Positions 27,601-37,000 of a stretch of DNA of 64,000 bases are shown here, one piece after another. The first letter of the stretch is position 1; each line of letters starts with the position of its first letter. The stretch covers positions 1,560,001-1,624,000 of the forward strand of contig NC_059563.1 in NCBI RefSeq assembly GCF_905220415.1, read 5' to 3'. The translations under genes were made by a program, and so were the position numbers. The notes below the pieces were generated by a model. That model saw nothing but the letters and a program-made list of their open reading frames with translations, was not told the origin of the DNA and searched no databases. This DNA comes from Colias croceus (lineage: Eukaryota > Arthropoda > Insecta > Lepidoptera > Pieridae).

Positions 27601-27910
27601 GGCTCTCCTCGTCATTCTTCGCCAGAGACATCGATTCCGGGTCGTCGAATCATTTACTTGGGCTTTCTTCAGGTCTTTGTTGATAACGGACGTCCAAGTT
27701 TGTAGGGGTCCTCCCTTTTTCGGTCCACTATTTGAAAGTTTATAATTTCCATTATTATAATAGAAACAATTTATTTCCAGGTGGATCGGCATAACCCTCC
27801 TCAGCCTGATAGTACCGTGTCTCTGGTGTTACCTGCCTCTCCGCTGTGTGCACCGAGCTGCTCGCTCAGCCCGGGTGGCTGGTGGGCCTCACGCTCCCAT
27901 GAGGAAATAG
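10033..27910 (+). CDS. Spred: Sprouty-related EVH1 domain protein (Spred), twelve exons
   Basis: Exons: 10033-10052, 17829-17956, 18516-18622, 19344-19512, 21456-21544, 22091-22211, 24015-24100, 24545-24644, 25462-25549, 25942-26053, 26987-27078, 27781-27910. They total 1242 nt (413 aa). Spred proteins are membrane-associated inhibitors of Ras-Raf-MAPK signalling that recruit neurofibromin. Exon 1 encodes MTEASE and joins in frame to VCVVRVRAQVMCRDEG, the start of the EVH1 domain (about 8-142). That domain also contains MPTFHHW and FGLTFQTAADARAFDRGVR. A KIT-binding-like segment (CPYVQLSA, VHEYTYPQ) falls at about 230-275. The C-terminal Sprouty domain (about 300-400) has repeated Cys pairs (LKCRHCHEWY, CIQCAQCMLYHC, CLWCYLPLRC). 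Part of exon 3, between the domain's first strands, adds a Ser/Ala/Gly-rich loop. Exon 4's donor abuts a minisatellite. Small missed exons between 19.5 and 24 kb are possible. Confidence 0.93.
11882..12426. mobile_element. Insertion nested in the GGTTCCG element
   Basis: Defined by comparison with 61844-62477. There CACTGAAAA and GGTGTATAAATTG are directly joined, whereas here they are separated by about 545 bp. The insert carries the endonuclease-like ORF at 12086-12334. Confidence 0.65.
12086..12334 (+). pseudogene. Fragment of an endonuclease/exonuclease/phosphatase domain from a transposon
   Basis: The 82-codon ORF contains TLIFGDFNEDFL, the GDFN motif of the EEP (APE-like) nuclease fold, then a THLDNIF segment resembling the later LDH(V/I) motif. 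Such domains occur in non-LTR retrotransposons and Helentron-type Helitrons. The normal later SDH motif reads SYHKPI here, and only the C-terminal half of the domain is present, so it is probably a dead fragment. Confidence 0.5.
12924..13120 (-). mobile_element. Helitron-like element
   Basis: Inverted copy: CTAGCTTTTCGCCCGTG at the left and CTTTATAATATTAGTATAGA at the right, with the CCCATGGGATTTCCGGGATA interior. Confidence 0.75.
13252..13525 (-). repeat. GCGGGCTGC-hairpin repeat, single copy
   Basis: Reverse complement of the units at 61013-61560, including GCGGGCTGCTTGCAGCCCGC (a hairpin), the phrase CAGATGTAACAAATGGACAG and the border CGCACAACGCACCAGCTAGT. The open frame across it is a by-product of the repeat. 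Confidence 0.7.
14032..14220 (+). mobile_element. Helitron-like element
   Basis: TC...ACTAATATTATAAAGCTGAAGAG at the left, GCGGGTAAAACCGCGGGGC then ACAGCTAG|T at the right. Confidence 0.8.
14279..14516 (+). mobile_element. Helitron-like element with CTGT microsatellite
   Basis: TCCATACTAATATTATAAAT at the left, then (CTGT)n, then GCGGGCGAAGCCGCGGGCGG...CCTAG|T. Another copy follows 70 bp downstream. Confidence 0.8.
14586..14811 (+). mobile_element. Helitron-like element
   Basis: Same family as the preceding copy: it starts TCCATACTAATATTATAAAT and ends GGAAAGCTAG|T, with a partly rearranged terminal hairpin. Confidence 0.78.
15273..15468 (-). mobile_element. Helitron-like or related short element, degenerate
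   Basis: Contains GGTCCGCCCCGGCTTCGCCC, the reverse complement of the 3' end of the 2994-3180 copy, then GAGAATCGGTCCAGCCGTTT. Ends are degenerate. Confidence 0.5.
15617..15652. repeat. (TTTA)n microsatellite
   Basis: About nine consecutive TTTA units. Confidence 0.9.
15878..15990. mobile_element. Fragment of the CGACTTCAAAA-ended element
   Basis: AACCAACTTCAAAAAAAGGA, TCGGCCGGTATTTTTTTTAT and ACCGATTACTCTGACG match, in reverse orientation, the element at 23596-23848. Confidence 0.55.
16293..16474. repeat. Tandem duplication, two 91-bp units
   Basis: The block starting TAATCTAAATACTATAGTAA at 16293 is repeated without visible change from 16384. The high identity points to a recent duplication in Spred intron 1. 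Confidence 0.9.
17417..17775. repeat. Direct repeat just before Spred exon 2
   Basis: Two copies of a block containing CACATAGATTTCGTTTTGAG, CTACTTCCTGCTAGGT and AACTTTCATTCATTCAGCCA are seen. One spans about 17417-17555 and the other about 17557-17775, the latter with an inserted stretch. The second copy ends close to the exon 2 acceptor. Confidence 0.8.
18145..18345 (-). mobile_element. tRNA-derived element with inverted outer ends
   Basis: A tRNA-like core on the minus strand (18179-18254) has a 7-bp acceptor-like stem (one mismatch), A-box-like TGGCTGAGTTGG and B-box-like GGTTCGAGTCC. It is framed by ATAAATTTATAAAGAATAGA at the left and its inverse TCTATTCTGTATAAATTTAT at the right. It is related to the four copies at 52-53.2 kb and lies in Spred intron 2. 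Confidence 0.7.
18640..18838. mobile_element. MITE, GAAGTGAAACTTC family
   Basis: Begins GTACTAGTGTACACACGTAA and AGAAGTGAAACTTCTTTATG. It holds AAGATGGCGCGTAACGG and CCAACCCCGATAAAGA and ends GTTTCTCTTC, an eroded inverse of the tip. Copies: 21793, 37226, 53519. Confidence 0.7.
19513..19990. repeat. Minisatellite of GTGACTTGCGCAA-type units
   Basis: Degenerate units of about 13-16 bp (GTGACTTGCGCAA, GTGACTTATGCGG, GTGACTTTTGCAA) fill about 450 bp directly after the Spred exon 4 donor. The motif ACTTGCGCAAGT is palindromic. Long open frames on the minus strand (for example 19533-19829) only reflect the repeat period. Confidence 0.85.
20270..20356. repeat. GT-rich microsatellite
   Basis: Runs of TGTGTG broken by GGG, AAG and TAT. 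Confidence 0.9.
20568..20850 (+). mobile_element. tRNA-derived SINE
   Basis: A tRNA-like head contains an A-box-like TGGCTTGGTTGG and a B-box GGTTCGATTCC (20628-20638), followed by CACCAGGAGCAAATATTTGT. A family body follows (TGTTTGCTCCGTGTCTGGGT, CCATCTGGTGTCCATAACAC) and a (TTTA)n tail. It lies in Spred intron 4. The body resembles widespread lepidopteran SINEs; I cannot name the subfamily. Confidence 0.75.
21569..21748. mobile_element. MITE with ATTTTTCAATCGTTGGTTAA inverted ends
   Basis: GGGCCAATTATTCAATCCTT at the left and AACCAACGATTGAAAAATCA + GCCCC at the right, about 180 bp. It lies just after Spred exon 5. Confidence 0.8.
21793..21982. mobile_element. MITE, GAAGTGAAACTTC family
   Basis: AGAAGTGAAACTTCTTTATG to GAAATTTCACTTCAAAA, with the same interior as the 18.64-kb copy. 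Confidence 0.75.
22281..22796 (+). mobile_element. 5'-truncated LINE, 3' end only
   Basis: An open frame to 22538 resembles the extreme C-terminus of non-LTR retrotransposon ORF2 products (TPSNTNYAKNAFIKRAAKFY, then YKNQLTNIILGM). It is followed by about 250 bp of AT-rich 3' UTR ending AATAAAATAATAAAAA. A 38-bp tandem duplication (GGGTCACTGATATATACTTA) precedes it at 22213-22280. It lies in Spred intron 6. Confidence 0.6.
22815..23021 (+). mobile_element. Helitron-like element
   Basis: TCTTAATATATATAAATCTC at the left, GCGGGCGAAGCCGCGGGCGG...GCTAG|T at the right. Confidence 0.78.
23056..23290 (+). mobile_element. Helitron-like element with CTGT microsatellite
   Basis: TCCATACTATAATATATAAA at the left, GCGGGTGAAGCCGCGCGCGG...CCTAG|T at the right; immediately follows another copy. 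Confidence 0.78.
23469..23990. mobile_element. Element split by a nested insertion
   Basis: Segments 23469-23579 and 23850-23990 together match 40234-40440, which is uninterrupted there. The shared phrases are TTAGGGATTTTAAAT, TATTCCTTACAAAATGATTT and ATAATAATTAACAC. Confidence 0.65.
23596..23848. mobile_element. TIR element with CCGACTTCAAA ends
   Basis: AACCGACTTCAAACTT at the left and TTTTTTGAAGTCGGTTA at the right are inverted copies. It is nested in the 23469-23990 element. The 69-codon minus frame inside is not recognisable. Confidence 0.75.
25562..25650 (+). mobile_element. Helitron-like element, 5' fragment
   Basis: TCTATACTAATAATGTAATG and GAACGCGCTAATCTC match the start of full copies; the 3' hairpin is missing. 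Confidence 0.6.
25709..25915 (+). mobile_element. Helitron-like element
   Basis: TCTATACTAATATTATAAAG to GCGGGTGAAACCGCGGGG...CAGCTAG|T; ends just before Spred exon 10. Confidence 0.82.
26104..26327 (+). mobile_element. Helitron-like element, 5'-truncated
   Basis: (CTGT)n then ACTCAATCACGCC, ending GGCGAAGCCGCGGGCGG...CCTAG|T. Confidence 0.7.
26642..26962 (+). mobile_element. Helitron-like element, GGACGGAGTCGCGGG subfamily
   Basis: TCTATACATATAATAAACCT to GCGCGGACGGAGTCGCGGGC...GCTAG|T. It ends 24 bp before Spred exon 11. Sister copies lie at 38205 and 47335. Confidence 0.78.
27168..27214. repeat. Near-perfect hairpin in Spred intron 11
   Basis: AAACATTCCAATCCCTAGT is followed four bases later by its reverse complement ACTAGGGATTGGAATGTTT. 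Confidence 0.85.
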
Positions 27911-27989
27911 CATACACGAGTAGAGGAAGACCGAGAAGGTGGAAGAACAGTAGAAGAACGATGAAAATATAGAAAAATACACAAGAAGA

Positions 27990-28520
27990 TGGTTTAATAG
28001 CTTGAAAAAGGTGGTTTAATAGCTCGAAGGAGTTGGTATAATAGCTTGGAAAATTGTGTTTTTAAAGATACAGTGAAAAAATAATGAAAACATAGTAAAG
28101 TATCTAAGAAAATGGTTTAATAGATCGAAGAAGATGGTTTAATAGCTTGGAAAATTGTATTTTTAAAGATACGGTGAAAGAACGGTCGGTAAAATATACA
28201 AGAAGATGGTTTAATAGCTTGAAAAATTGTAAAATATACAAGAAGATAGTTTAATAGCTTGAAAATTTGGATTTACAGTGGAAGAACTATGAAAAGATAC
28301 TTAAATATCCAAGAAAATGGTTTAATAGCTTGAGAATTGGATTATACAAGATGGAAATATATTTGGAAGGCAAAAATTAACGTTTTATGAGTGTATAGTC
28401 AAGAATGAAGTGGTCGATTGGTTTATAAAGATACTTTGCTGTGTAGCGTGTTCACAATGTGAAAATATAGTAAAATACCCAAGGAGATGGTTAATAGCTT
28501 GGATTTTGGGTAAAGATAGC
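27990..28520. repeat. Irregular tandem repeats in Spred 3' region
   Basis: The phrase TGGTTTAATAGCTTG or a variant occurs about eight times at uneven spacing, interleaved with AAAGATACAGTGAAA. Confidence 0.75.
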
Positions 28521-29562
28521 AGAGATGAAGATATTTATCAGTATAAGGAAGCTTCTGGATGATCTTTGAAGATACTTGCTTGTGTAATATGCCGAACAAC
28601 TCATTCAGCCATAAACACCTTATTAGTCTGGTGTTAGTCCTTTGAAGATGGGATTTTTGTGTGTGAATAGTGACAAGTGTAGCGAGTTTATTGTATGAAG
28701 AATATGCTTATGGAATATCATTGATAATGGCGTCTTTTTGAAAAGAAGCAAGAGATCTTTGAAGATGGAATTGACACCTGTCTGTATGTTCTTTGCACCA
28801 AGCATCTCGTTCAAACAAGTTATCTAACTGAAATATTTATTAAAAATCATATATAATTTGGTAGGGAGGAAATTTTGGATAAAAATATGTAGATTGATGT
28901 GGAATAGCAAGATCGATGTTTGAAAAATGGAGACATATTGAAATGATGGATATATCCAAATTAAATTTGTATTATACAAATAGTATGACAAGAATTATGT
29001 GTCATAATTGAGAAATAACATAGTTTTGAAGTTAAAAAACAAATATATGTTACACAATGTATGGAGTTTTTGTATGTTTCAAAATGAAAGAACAGGCAGT
29101 AATTTGTAGAATTGATAGTCGAAGAGAAAAGCAGAGCTAATTTTGAAATGGTTGCACCGATATTCATATATACTATTTATTAGATGTCTTATAAGGAATA
29201 TATTTTCCTCAAATTAATATATGTATATTCAGTGATAGATATTTTGCTAAAGTATACAAGCAAGACATTAATCAAAGAAAGGATCGGAGTAAAAAGTATG
29301 GACTTTAAAAGTGTGTGGATAAGTGTATATAAGATGAGTGCAAAAGTGGAAATTGGACTGGAGCATAAAAAAATCGTGTTGTTTCCTTCTAACATACATG
29401 ATTGTACTGTGCTAGAGTGGGACGCAGTGATTTATCAACAAGTATGGACTACAGTTTTGATAAATTTTAATGTCTTGTTTGTAAATTTTATGTGTTAAAG
29501 CAACGATTTGTCAATAGCATAGTTGGTTGTTGTGAACAAATGGATTTATAAATTTAATTTCA

Positions 29563-29844
29563 ATGAAAATTCATTATATAAGAGCTAGCGAGGAAGAGCA
29601 ACTTTTGTCTCCGCAACTATTTAGTCTCTCCCATCAACTCTATGGGCTAGTAAGAAAGTGCGCGCACATAGAATTGATAGTTGCGGATAGAGTTGATGGG
29701 AGAGACAAAATAGTTGCGGATAGAGTTGATGGGAGAGACAAAATAGTTGCGGATAGAGTTGATGGGAGAGACAAAATAGTTGCGGATAGAGTTGATGGGA
29801 GAGACAAAATAGTTGCCGAGACAAAAGTTGCTCGTGTGCACTAG
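29563..29844 (+). CDS. Repeat-encoded ORF of 93 codons, doubtful
   Basis: Because 33 bp is a multiple of three, the minisatellite reads as four copies of VADRVDGRDKI in one open frame. The same array is also open on the minus strand (about 29621-29824). Nothing outside the repeat looks coding. Confidence 0.12.
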   Translation: MKIHYIRASEEEQLLSPQLFSLSHQLYGLVRKCAHIELIVADRVDGRDKIVADRVDGRDKIVADRVDGRDKIVADRVDGRDKIVAETKVARVH

Positions 29845-29848
29845 CTCT
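29579..29848. mobile_element. Inverted-repeat element with internal 33-bp minisatellite
   Basis: AGAGCTAGCGAGGAAGAGCA at the left mirrors TTGCTCGTGTGCACTAGCTC at the right. Inside, CAACTTTTGTCTCCGCAACT mirrors AGTTGCCGAGACAAAAGTTG. Between the arms a 33-bp unit (TTGCGGATAGAGTTGATGGG...) is repeated four times, about 29682-29815. The left arm also contains an inverted copy of the unit. Confidence 0.8.
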
Positions 29849-31769
29849 AACAGTTAAAGTGTTATAGATTTATCACGTTCTATGGGTTGTTGCTTGAAGT
29901 GAAAAATATATATAATTGACGTAAATTATCAGTTACATAGTGATTATTATATTAATATACTATATGTATGTGTAACACAAAACAAATATTTACAATTAAT
30001 ATGAAATAAGGTAATATACGAAGAATAGATTTTATTATATACGTAAATTGTCTTAAGTTTCCTTATATTTTAACAAAAACGTACAAATCTATATAATGTC
30101 CATGTTCAAAATATAAAACAAATATTATATTGAAAATCTTCAAAATATCTATTGTAGCATTTCTGCATTATTCATATTAAAAATTATATTTATACTGTAT
30201 AATACAGAACAATACAAACATAACACAAATTTTTAATTTAAAAATGTATTTTAACACAATGAGTTTAAATTCTTTTTAAATTTTATATGTGTATTTTTGG
30301 ATGTGGCAACTTAAGTCTAAGATTAATTATAGTGTTGCCACTTAGCATAAGGTGTATTCGAATTGTCAAAGCACATTTATGTATTTTTATTATGGTTGAT
30401 ATCAAAATTATCTAAAATGGATGATTTTGTAGGTGTAAAAACCGCATGTTTAAATATTTCGTCTTCCACTTTTATGTTTATCAATGCAACTTACTGTGTT
30501 TATTTTAATAAGTACGTGCTTGATGTTAAAATTTATTCGATGTTATTCAAAATGTTGAGTATGTCACTACGTTATTTCTGATAATTCTATAAATACGTTC
30601 AAAATGAGTAAAATTGACCAATCACAGAGCTATCTTTATCTATATACTCTCTGATTGGTCAGAATTAGTCGTTTAGGATGTTACTTTTGAATAAAACGAA
30701 AATCATGCTGTCTCATTTTAATGTATTTGTATCTTTTAGGTAAAGCGAGATAGCATGATTCTTGTTTATTAATATTGGATTCTACAAATATTCAACATAT
30801 CTTTCATGTTATTTATTAACTTTGCGTTAGTCTAACTCATCACGTTAAACTAATTTTTCTTTGAAATAATTTTTAAATTCGAAGTTAGACTAATTTAAAT
30901 AGTTCTCTCTTTTTAATTTTAATGGTATTACGGGTAGAAACGTTACCTAGCATTTTGATCTTTTCCATTTTGAAATTATATTTTTTAATAATTAATAATG
31001 ATAAAGAGAAATAATCGTAATGTCACTGGTAACTTAGTTATTGTAACGTGTTAAAAAATACGCATTAAGGATTACTCTAGTTGTTAATTAAATCTTTGGA
31101 TCTGATCTAGTCTTGAATTCGAAGTTTAATCAGTATTTTTTACTTCAGTTAAAAAATTGACCAATTGTATTTTTTCTAAAAGCACGAAACCGTTTGAGGT
31201 TCGGTTGGGTTCGCGCGCTCGCTACAAAAACAAAAAAAATAATAAAATTTTTGGTAAAAAAAAAATATGAAAACCCTCGTGTTTTGCGAGAGTGGGCTCA
31301 CTCGTGGAACATTCCGGATTTCGTATTTGGGTCGCTGTTTTAATTTTCGAATTAAAACAGCGATGACAGGATCTAACCTATTTATAATCTGCGAAATAAA
31401 GCTTCCCATTCACGGACCGCCAGCGCGCTAAACCAACCATTCAAATTACCTCAAACCCCTTCGTCCGTTATTTCCATTATGTTTGAATTATTCGTAATTA
31501 ATAAGTAACGTAAGTGTTAATGTAAGAAAGTGTATTTTAAATGTTTTTTAATTAACAAACGCATGTCTTAATCTGTTTCGAACCTTAATATGATATAAGG
31601 AGACTTTTATTTGTAGAATAAGCATAAATTATTATGAGTGTTTAGTGTCTACATGTATTGTAAGTGTCAGATTTAAAATATTATAAACCAAAGTTTATGT
31701 CTGATGTTGAACCCACAGGGTTGATGATGAGAATATGGAATAAATAATCGTATTTAATAATGTCTTTTA

Positions 31770-32840
31770 TTTCTTATAAGTATCCCAAAAAAAAAGTACT
31801 ATGAAAGGTGTATAAGAAAAGTCATTTTTTAAACTACTACCAATTCAGAATGTCGCTTGTACCGAAAAGAATCGGACAGCAAGCTGATAAATACAGATAC
31901 TTTATGCATACCATCACAAATTAACCGAATTTAAATTTATTTGTTGCCTACTACTGTCTAATGTCCTGTTATATTTTGTTGCTTATAATATAAATTATGT
32001 ATTTTATCTACATATTTATTGATTATTTAATATGTTTTCAGTTAAAATCGTTTCAGTAGGCACTTAGTTACAATACAAGGTTTTAATACATACTCATAAA
32101 AGCTTTTCAATTAAACAAAAATAAGTACACTCATTAGTAATATTATAGATTCAGCGAGAAAACATACCACAGAATATTATAAAACTATATTAGTAAATAC
32201 CAAGGTATTATCAACTTAGGTATATTATACAACTTGGTTAAATATGGACTGTGCAAGCAAAATAAAAAATGTTAACCACAATGTTAACTGCTTGCGTTGC
32301 GATGTGACGCACGGTAAGCGGTGTGCGGTGACTATACTCTTTTGCGGTGACAACGCAACAGACGAACTATGAAAAAAATAATAATATAAGAATGTTATAA
32401 AAAATTCTGAGACGAAAAATTTGTGATAAATTAACAATTTCCTATTAGTTGTGGTAGGTTGGCATGCTTTTACCACAGAAAATCGTGTCTCCAGACTCCA
32501 GTCACAGCGGGCCCTCTTCACCAGAGTCTAGTAAGTACGGAGTTTCTTGCCGCTTTTTCTCTATAGATAGCTTTTCGAATCGTTGGTAAATGGTAAAACT
32601 GTGACGATTAAAAAGTGCTCTAGAAGAAATCTTATTAAATAAATAAATGGTGGAGTTTGTTTGAATTTCGCCTGCGTAGTATAAATTTCCATCGTGATAA
32701 AAAGTATCTAGTCTATCTCAGATAGAATTTAACAATTTAGCATATTAGGAAACTGTGGAAAAAGAGCTTCGAAAACTATATTTTAATGAATATTACATAT
32801 TTTTAATTCGTATTATTAATTACTAAGTATAAGGTTATCT
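31770..32840. other. Intergenic DNA between Spred and the Ig/FN3 gene
   Basis: AT-rich with no convincing exon. The minus frame at 32225-32521 is unrecognised, and no element with clear ends is seen. Confidence 0.35.
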
Positions 32841-32849
32841 ATAGTTACT

Positions 32850-33029
32850 AATACTAATAATATTATAAAGCTGAAGAGTTTGTTTGTTTGAACGCGCTAA
32901 TCTCAGGATCTACAGGTCCGATTTGAACAATTCTTTCGTTGTAAGATAGCCCATTTATCGAGGAAGGCTATAGGCTATATATCATCACGCTAAGACCAAC
33001 AGGAGCGGAGCAATGCGGGGAACAGCTAG
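32850..33029 (+). mobile_element. Helitron-like element
   Basis: ATACTAATAATATTATAAAG to AATGCGGGGAACAGCTAG|T; the terminal hairpin is shortened. Confidence 0.72.
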
Positions 33030-33754
33030 TCAGATATAAAATTTGAGTAAAGGAAAGAGATTGTGCGTTATTTGGTTAGACACAAAGATGGCTAACAATT
33101 AATTGCTTCTTATAATAAAGCATGAACTTGTACATCAACTTTCCAATTATTATCTACCTTATACCTATCTAATGGATCATGTATTTATTTCTGGTTCCCT
33201 GGAAAAATAGCATCGATGAGTGATGACGCCGCCATTTCAATTGTTGAGTTTCATTGTTTTTGATGTAATGAAGTTGTAACTGTACAAATTGTAAGTTACT
33301 TAAGTATGTACTCATATTTTGTGTTTTGATGTAATAAAGTTGTACTCATATTTTCTGTTGTTTTATTTAAGTATTCCCTTTCTACAACTACCTAAGACAA
33401 CTACAAACAAAAATCATAAGAAAATACAGGTGAGGTATAACGCAGGTGTGCGACGATAATAATATTGTATCTTTAATGTGCTCACTCATGATATTTTATA
33501 ATATCCTGTTTTTGATGTGTCGTGTTTTTGAAAACCATTGAACTGATTTTGATCACACTTGGGCCTATATAGTAGGCAAGTACCTATTATTTATTTATTC
33601 TATTTTGGAATTACCTAAATGTGACATAAATAATAAAATAGTAGGTAGTAGGAAGGTCAAAACTGTGCATTGCATATTTTTTTAAAGAATACTTAGGACG
33701 TGATTTACAATCGATATTGAAGCCAAAAATATAATTAGGTAGTTTTTAGAATTT

Positions 33755-33940
33755 TCGTCTGTTTGTCTGTATGTAAAGTCTGGGGAAACTCAAAAAGTGC
33801 ATGGATTTATTTCAAGTTTGGTACAGAGATAGCTTGAAACCTGAGAAAGGACATAGGATAGATTTTATCCCGGAAATCCCACGGGAACGGGAACTATGCG
33901 GGTTTTTTTTCAATACGCGGAAGAAGCCACTGGGGGAAAG
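33755..33940 (+). mobile_element. Helitron-like element, degenerate
   Basis: Carries CTGAGAAAGGACATAGGATA and CCCACGGGAACGGGAACTAT; the 3' end CTAG is mutated to CTTG. Confidence 0.55.
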
Positions 33941-33990
33941 CTTGGAATCTAGAAATAAAGTTCTTACTTATTTTTTTATTTAAAAAAATA

Positions 33991-34093
33991 TTTATTAATA
34001 ACCTTAGTTACATAATTAGTCTTCATAAATATTATACTATTTATTTATTTACAACTGAGTATCAAAAATAAATTACACACAATTTTATTTATT
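33991..34093 (-). terminator. Polyadenylation signals of the Ig/FN3 gene
   Basis: Read on the minus strand, the stop codon lies in GATAAATAAATAAA, giving AATAAA hexamers at 34088-34093 and 34084-34089. A further one is at 33991-33996, about 100 nt downstream. The distal one is the more plausible working site. Confidence 0.45.
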
Positions 34094-37000
34094 TATCGTA
34101 ACATTATTGACAGAATAGCAATAAAAATGGCGGCAAAACTCCATTTTTCCCGCGTAAAGCCGTTTGACGTTTCATTTAATGGTTCAAAAATATGCGCTTT
34201 TGTTAAATTAAATGCTTCTTCTTGTTGTGGCTCTTCTAATATTGGTGTTATATCTGTCTCTTCGAATGTTGATGGTAATGTTCTTCCAACTGTAAAAAAT
34301 AAAAGATTATTGTTAAATGTAATCACTACATAGTATAAAACAAAGTCGCTTTCTCTGTCCCTATGTCCCTTTGTATGCTTAAATCTTTAAAACTACGCAA
34401 CGGATTTTGATGCGGTTTTTTTAATAGATAGAGTGATTCAAGAGGAAGATTTTAGTAAGTATATAATTTATTAGGTTTTAGACATAGCAGGCGAAGCCGC
34501 GGGCGGTAAGCTAGCAAAATATATTACAATTAACTAAAATTTGTTGTACTAAAGTTACTTTGGAAGTTAAATTGGAGTTATTTTTTGAAAGAACATAGTC
34601 TTTATTTTATATAGTACTAGGTTTCTGCCCACGGCTCCGCCCGCGTTTTCAAAGAAAAACCTGCATAGTTCCCGTTCCCGTGCGATCTCCGGGAATAAAA
34701 TCTACCCTATGTGTTAATACAAGTTACCCTCTATATGTGTGCCAAGTTTCATTGTAATCGGTTTAGTAGTATTTGCGTGAAAGAGTAACAAACACACACA
34801 CATCCTCACAAACTTTCGCATTTATAATATTAGTAGGATCGTATCTATTAATTAAGAAGGACAAACATAAATATTACAAATATTAAAGTTTTTAATAATA
34901 TTTTTTCTGAAGGGAATTTCATTTAAAAATAAATAAGTAAGTATGTCTGTATGTTTGTTAGAATATTAAAAATACATACATCCAGGTTCTGTAGCGAAAT
35001 GTAATACAGCTGATGGCTTACTCCAACCGAACCTGAAAATTAAATATAATTAATATGTACATATTTACATAATATTCTTATTCCAATATTTTATTGTAGA
35101 AAATTAAAGGGAATATAAAAAAAGCTCCCTAATCAACATTGTAAAGCAGGTTTATTTTAAAATATGTAACCTTAAATATAATATTATTTATATTTTAAGT
35201 TTTACAATTTAACCATTAATACTTTACCATATTTACCCATAAATAATATCAAGAAAAAATCCTAAAACTAAAAAAAAACCTGCACATTTTTTCTTTTCAA
35301 CTCTGGTTAAGTATGGCAACATTTAACCATTTGTTATCTATAGTCTATGCTAATATTAAAAAGCTGAAGAGTTTGTTTGTTTGAACGCGCTAATCTCAGG
35401 AACTACTGGTCCGATTTGAAAAATTATTTCGGTGTTAGATAGCCCATATCGAGGAAGGCTATAGGCTGTATATCATCACGCTAAGACCAACAGGAGCGGA
35501 GCAATGCGGGTGAAACCGCGTAGCACAGCTAGTGTATTTAATAAAATTATTTTATTATTTTTAAAGGTTTTCTAATTAATAATAATACATTTTAATTTAT
35601 TACCTATTTCTAGAAGTAACTATCGCTTCATAAACAGTAGATGGCGTTAGACCTCTCACCGTGTATGTAGCGCTGTGGATTGGTCCTGGAAATAATTGAT
35701 TTTTTTAGTAATAAATAGAGAAAAATATTGGTTATTAACACATTTGTTTTACAAGAGAAAATTTTCAATAAAATAATATTAAAAATACATAATAAATAGA
35801 TATTTAAAACATCGTTACTTTTAAAAAACTTATTGAGAATTGACATTAGTCCGTGAAAATTGGTAAAATTAACGGAAATAATTCGTGTAATTTTGAAAAT
35901 CGCTAGTTATTCCTTTACATGTCCAGATGATCATATCTAAAGTCCTAAAGGGTGGGTGAGCTAAGTAGGGGGGGGGGGTGGGTGTTTCAAAGGACCCTTT
36001 CTTTTTCGATTTTTATTGTATTTTTTTTTTCTGGACTTTTTTGTATGTTAAAAAAAGAGCGTGTGTGACGAGCACACGTGTCAGAAGTGAAACATGACGG
36101 GATTGCTATGACGCGACTTTGAAATGGTAAACTTCTTAAGGCGTGTTGATAGTAAAATTTCAAGGTCATTATGGCAATACCGTCACGTCATGGAGTAAGG
36201 CGACGATTTCGATATCAACAACAAACACAACAAAAATTCTTTATGGTGCACCACAGAAAATCTTTGAATCTTGGCAAAAAAGTTTCACTTCTGACACGTG
36301 TGCTCAGCACACACGCTCTTTTTTACATAAAAAATAATAAAAAAGATCTTACCATCACTAGAATCTCCAGGAACAACAATTTTACTCCACAAATTGGTTG
36401 GAGGTTCTGTTGTAAATGCGTCCGGTTCGAGAGTTGTCAATCTACCGTAGTATGGACGGAGCCAGAGATTGTATTCTATAGGAAATAATTCATAATCACT
36501 ACATAGTATACTTAGCTTACCGCCCGCGGCTTCGCCCGCTTTAACTAAAACCTAATAAATTATATACTAAAACCTTCCTCTTGAATCACTATCTATTTTA
36601 TACTACAGTTTTATACTATGTAGTGATAACAAAGTCGCTTTCTCTGTCCCTATGTCCCTTTGTATGCTTAAATCTTTAAAACTATGCAACGGATTTTAAT
36701 GCGATTTTTTTTAATAGATAGAGTGATTCCAGAGGAAGGTTTTAGTATATAATTTATTATGTTTTAGAGTTTAGACGAAGCGGGCGAAGCCGCGGGCGAA
36801 GAGCTAGTTAATTATATTGTATAGAAAGGAAATAAAAATTGCAAAAGGTTAGTTAATAAAATCAACGAAACAAAAGAAATTGTGTTCTATGGAAAAAAAA
36901 ATGTTGTGTGGTTTTATGAAACCACGGTAAAAGTGAAACTTTTTTCACACTATAGACATTTAACTAAAAATTATCGTATTTGTACGATGCGTCACGCGAC

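Larger units (their letters stand above)
27911..31745 (+). other. Probable long 3' UTR of Spred
   Basis: No further coding exon is visible. The part 27990-28520 is built from irregular repeats of AGAAGATGGTTTAATAGCTT plus TTTTTAAAGATACGGTGAAA. A clear AATAAA lies at 31739-31744, near the end of the block, with earlier AT-rich candidates. Several ATG frames (for example 29184-29498, 104 codons) show no recognisable family. The UTR assignment is inference from position. Confidence 0.4.

Noticed and set aside
29184..29498. 104-codon plus-strand ORF downstream of Spred
   Set aside because: No family resemblance, low-complexity AT-rich codons and position in the likely 3' UTR; chance ORF most probable.
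34127..34333. Plus-strand ORF over the last Ig/FN3 exon
   Set aside because: Antisense shadow of the real exon.
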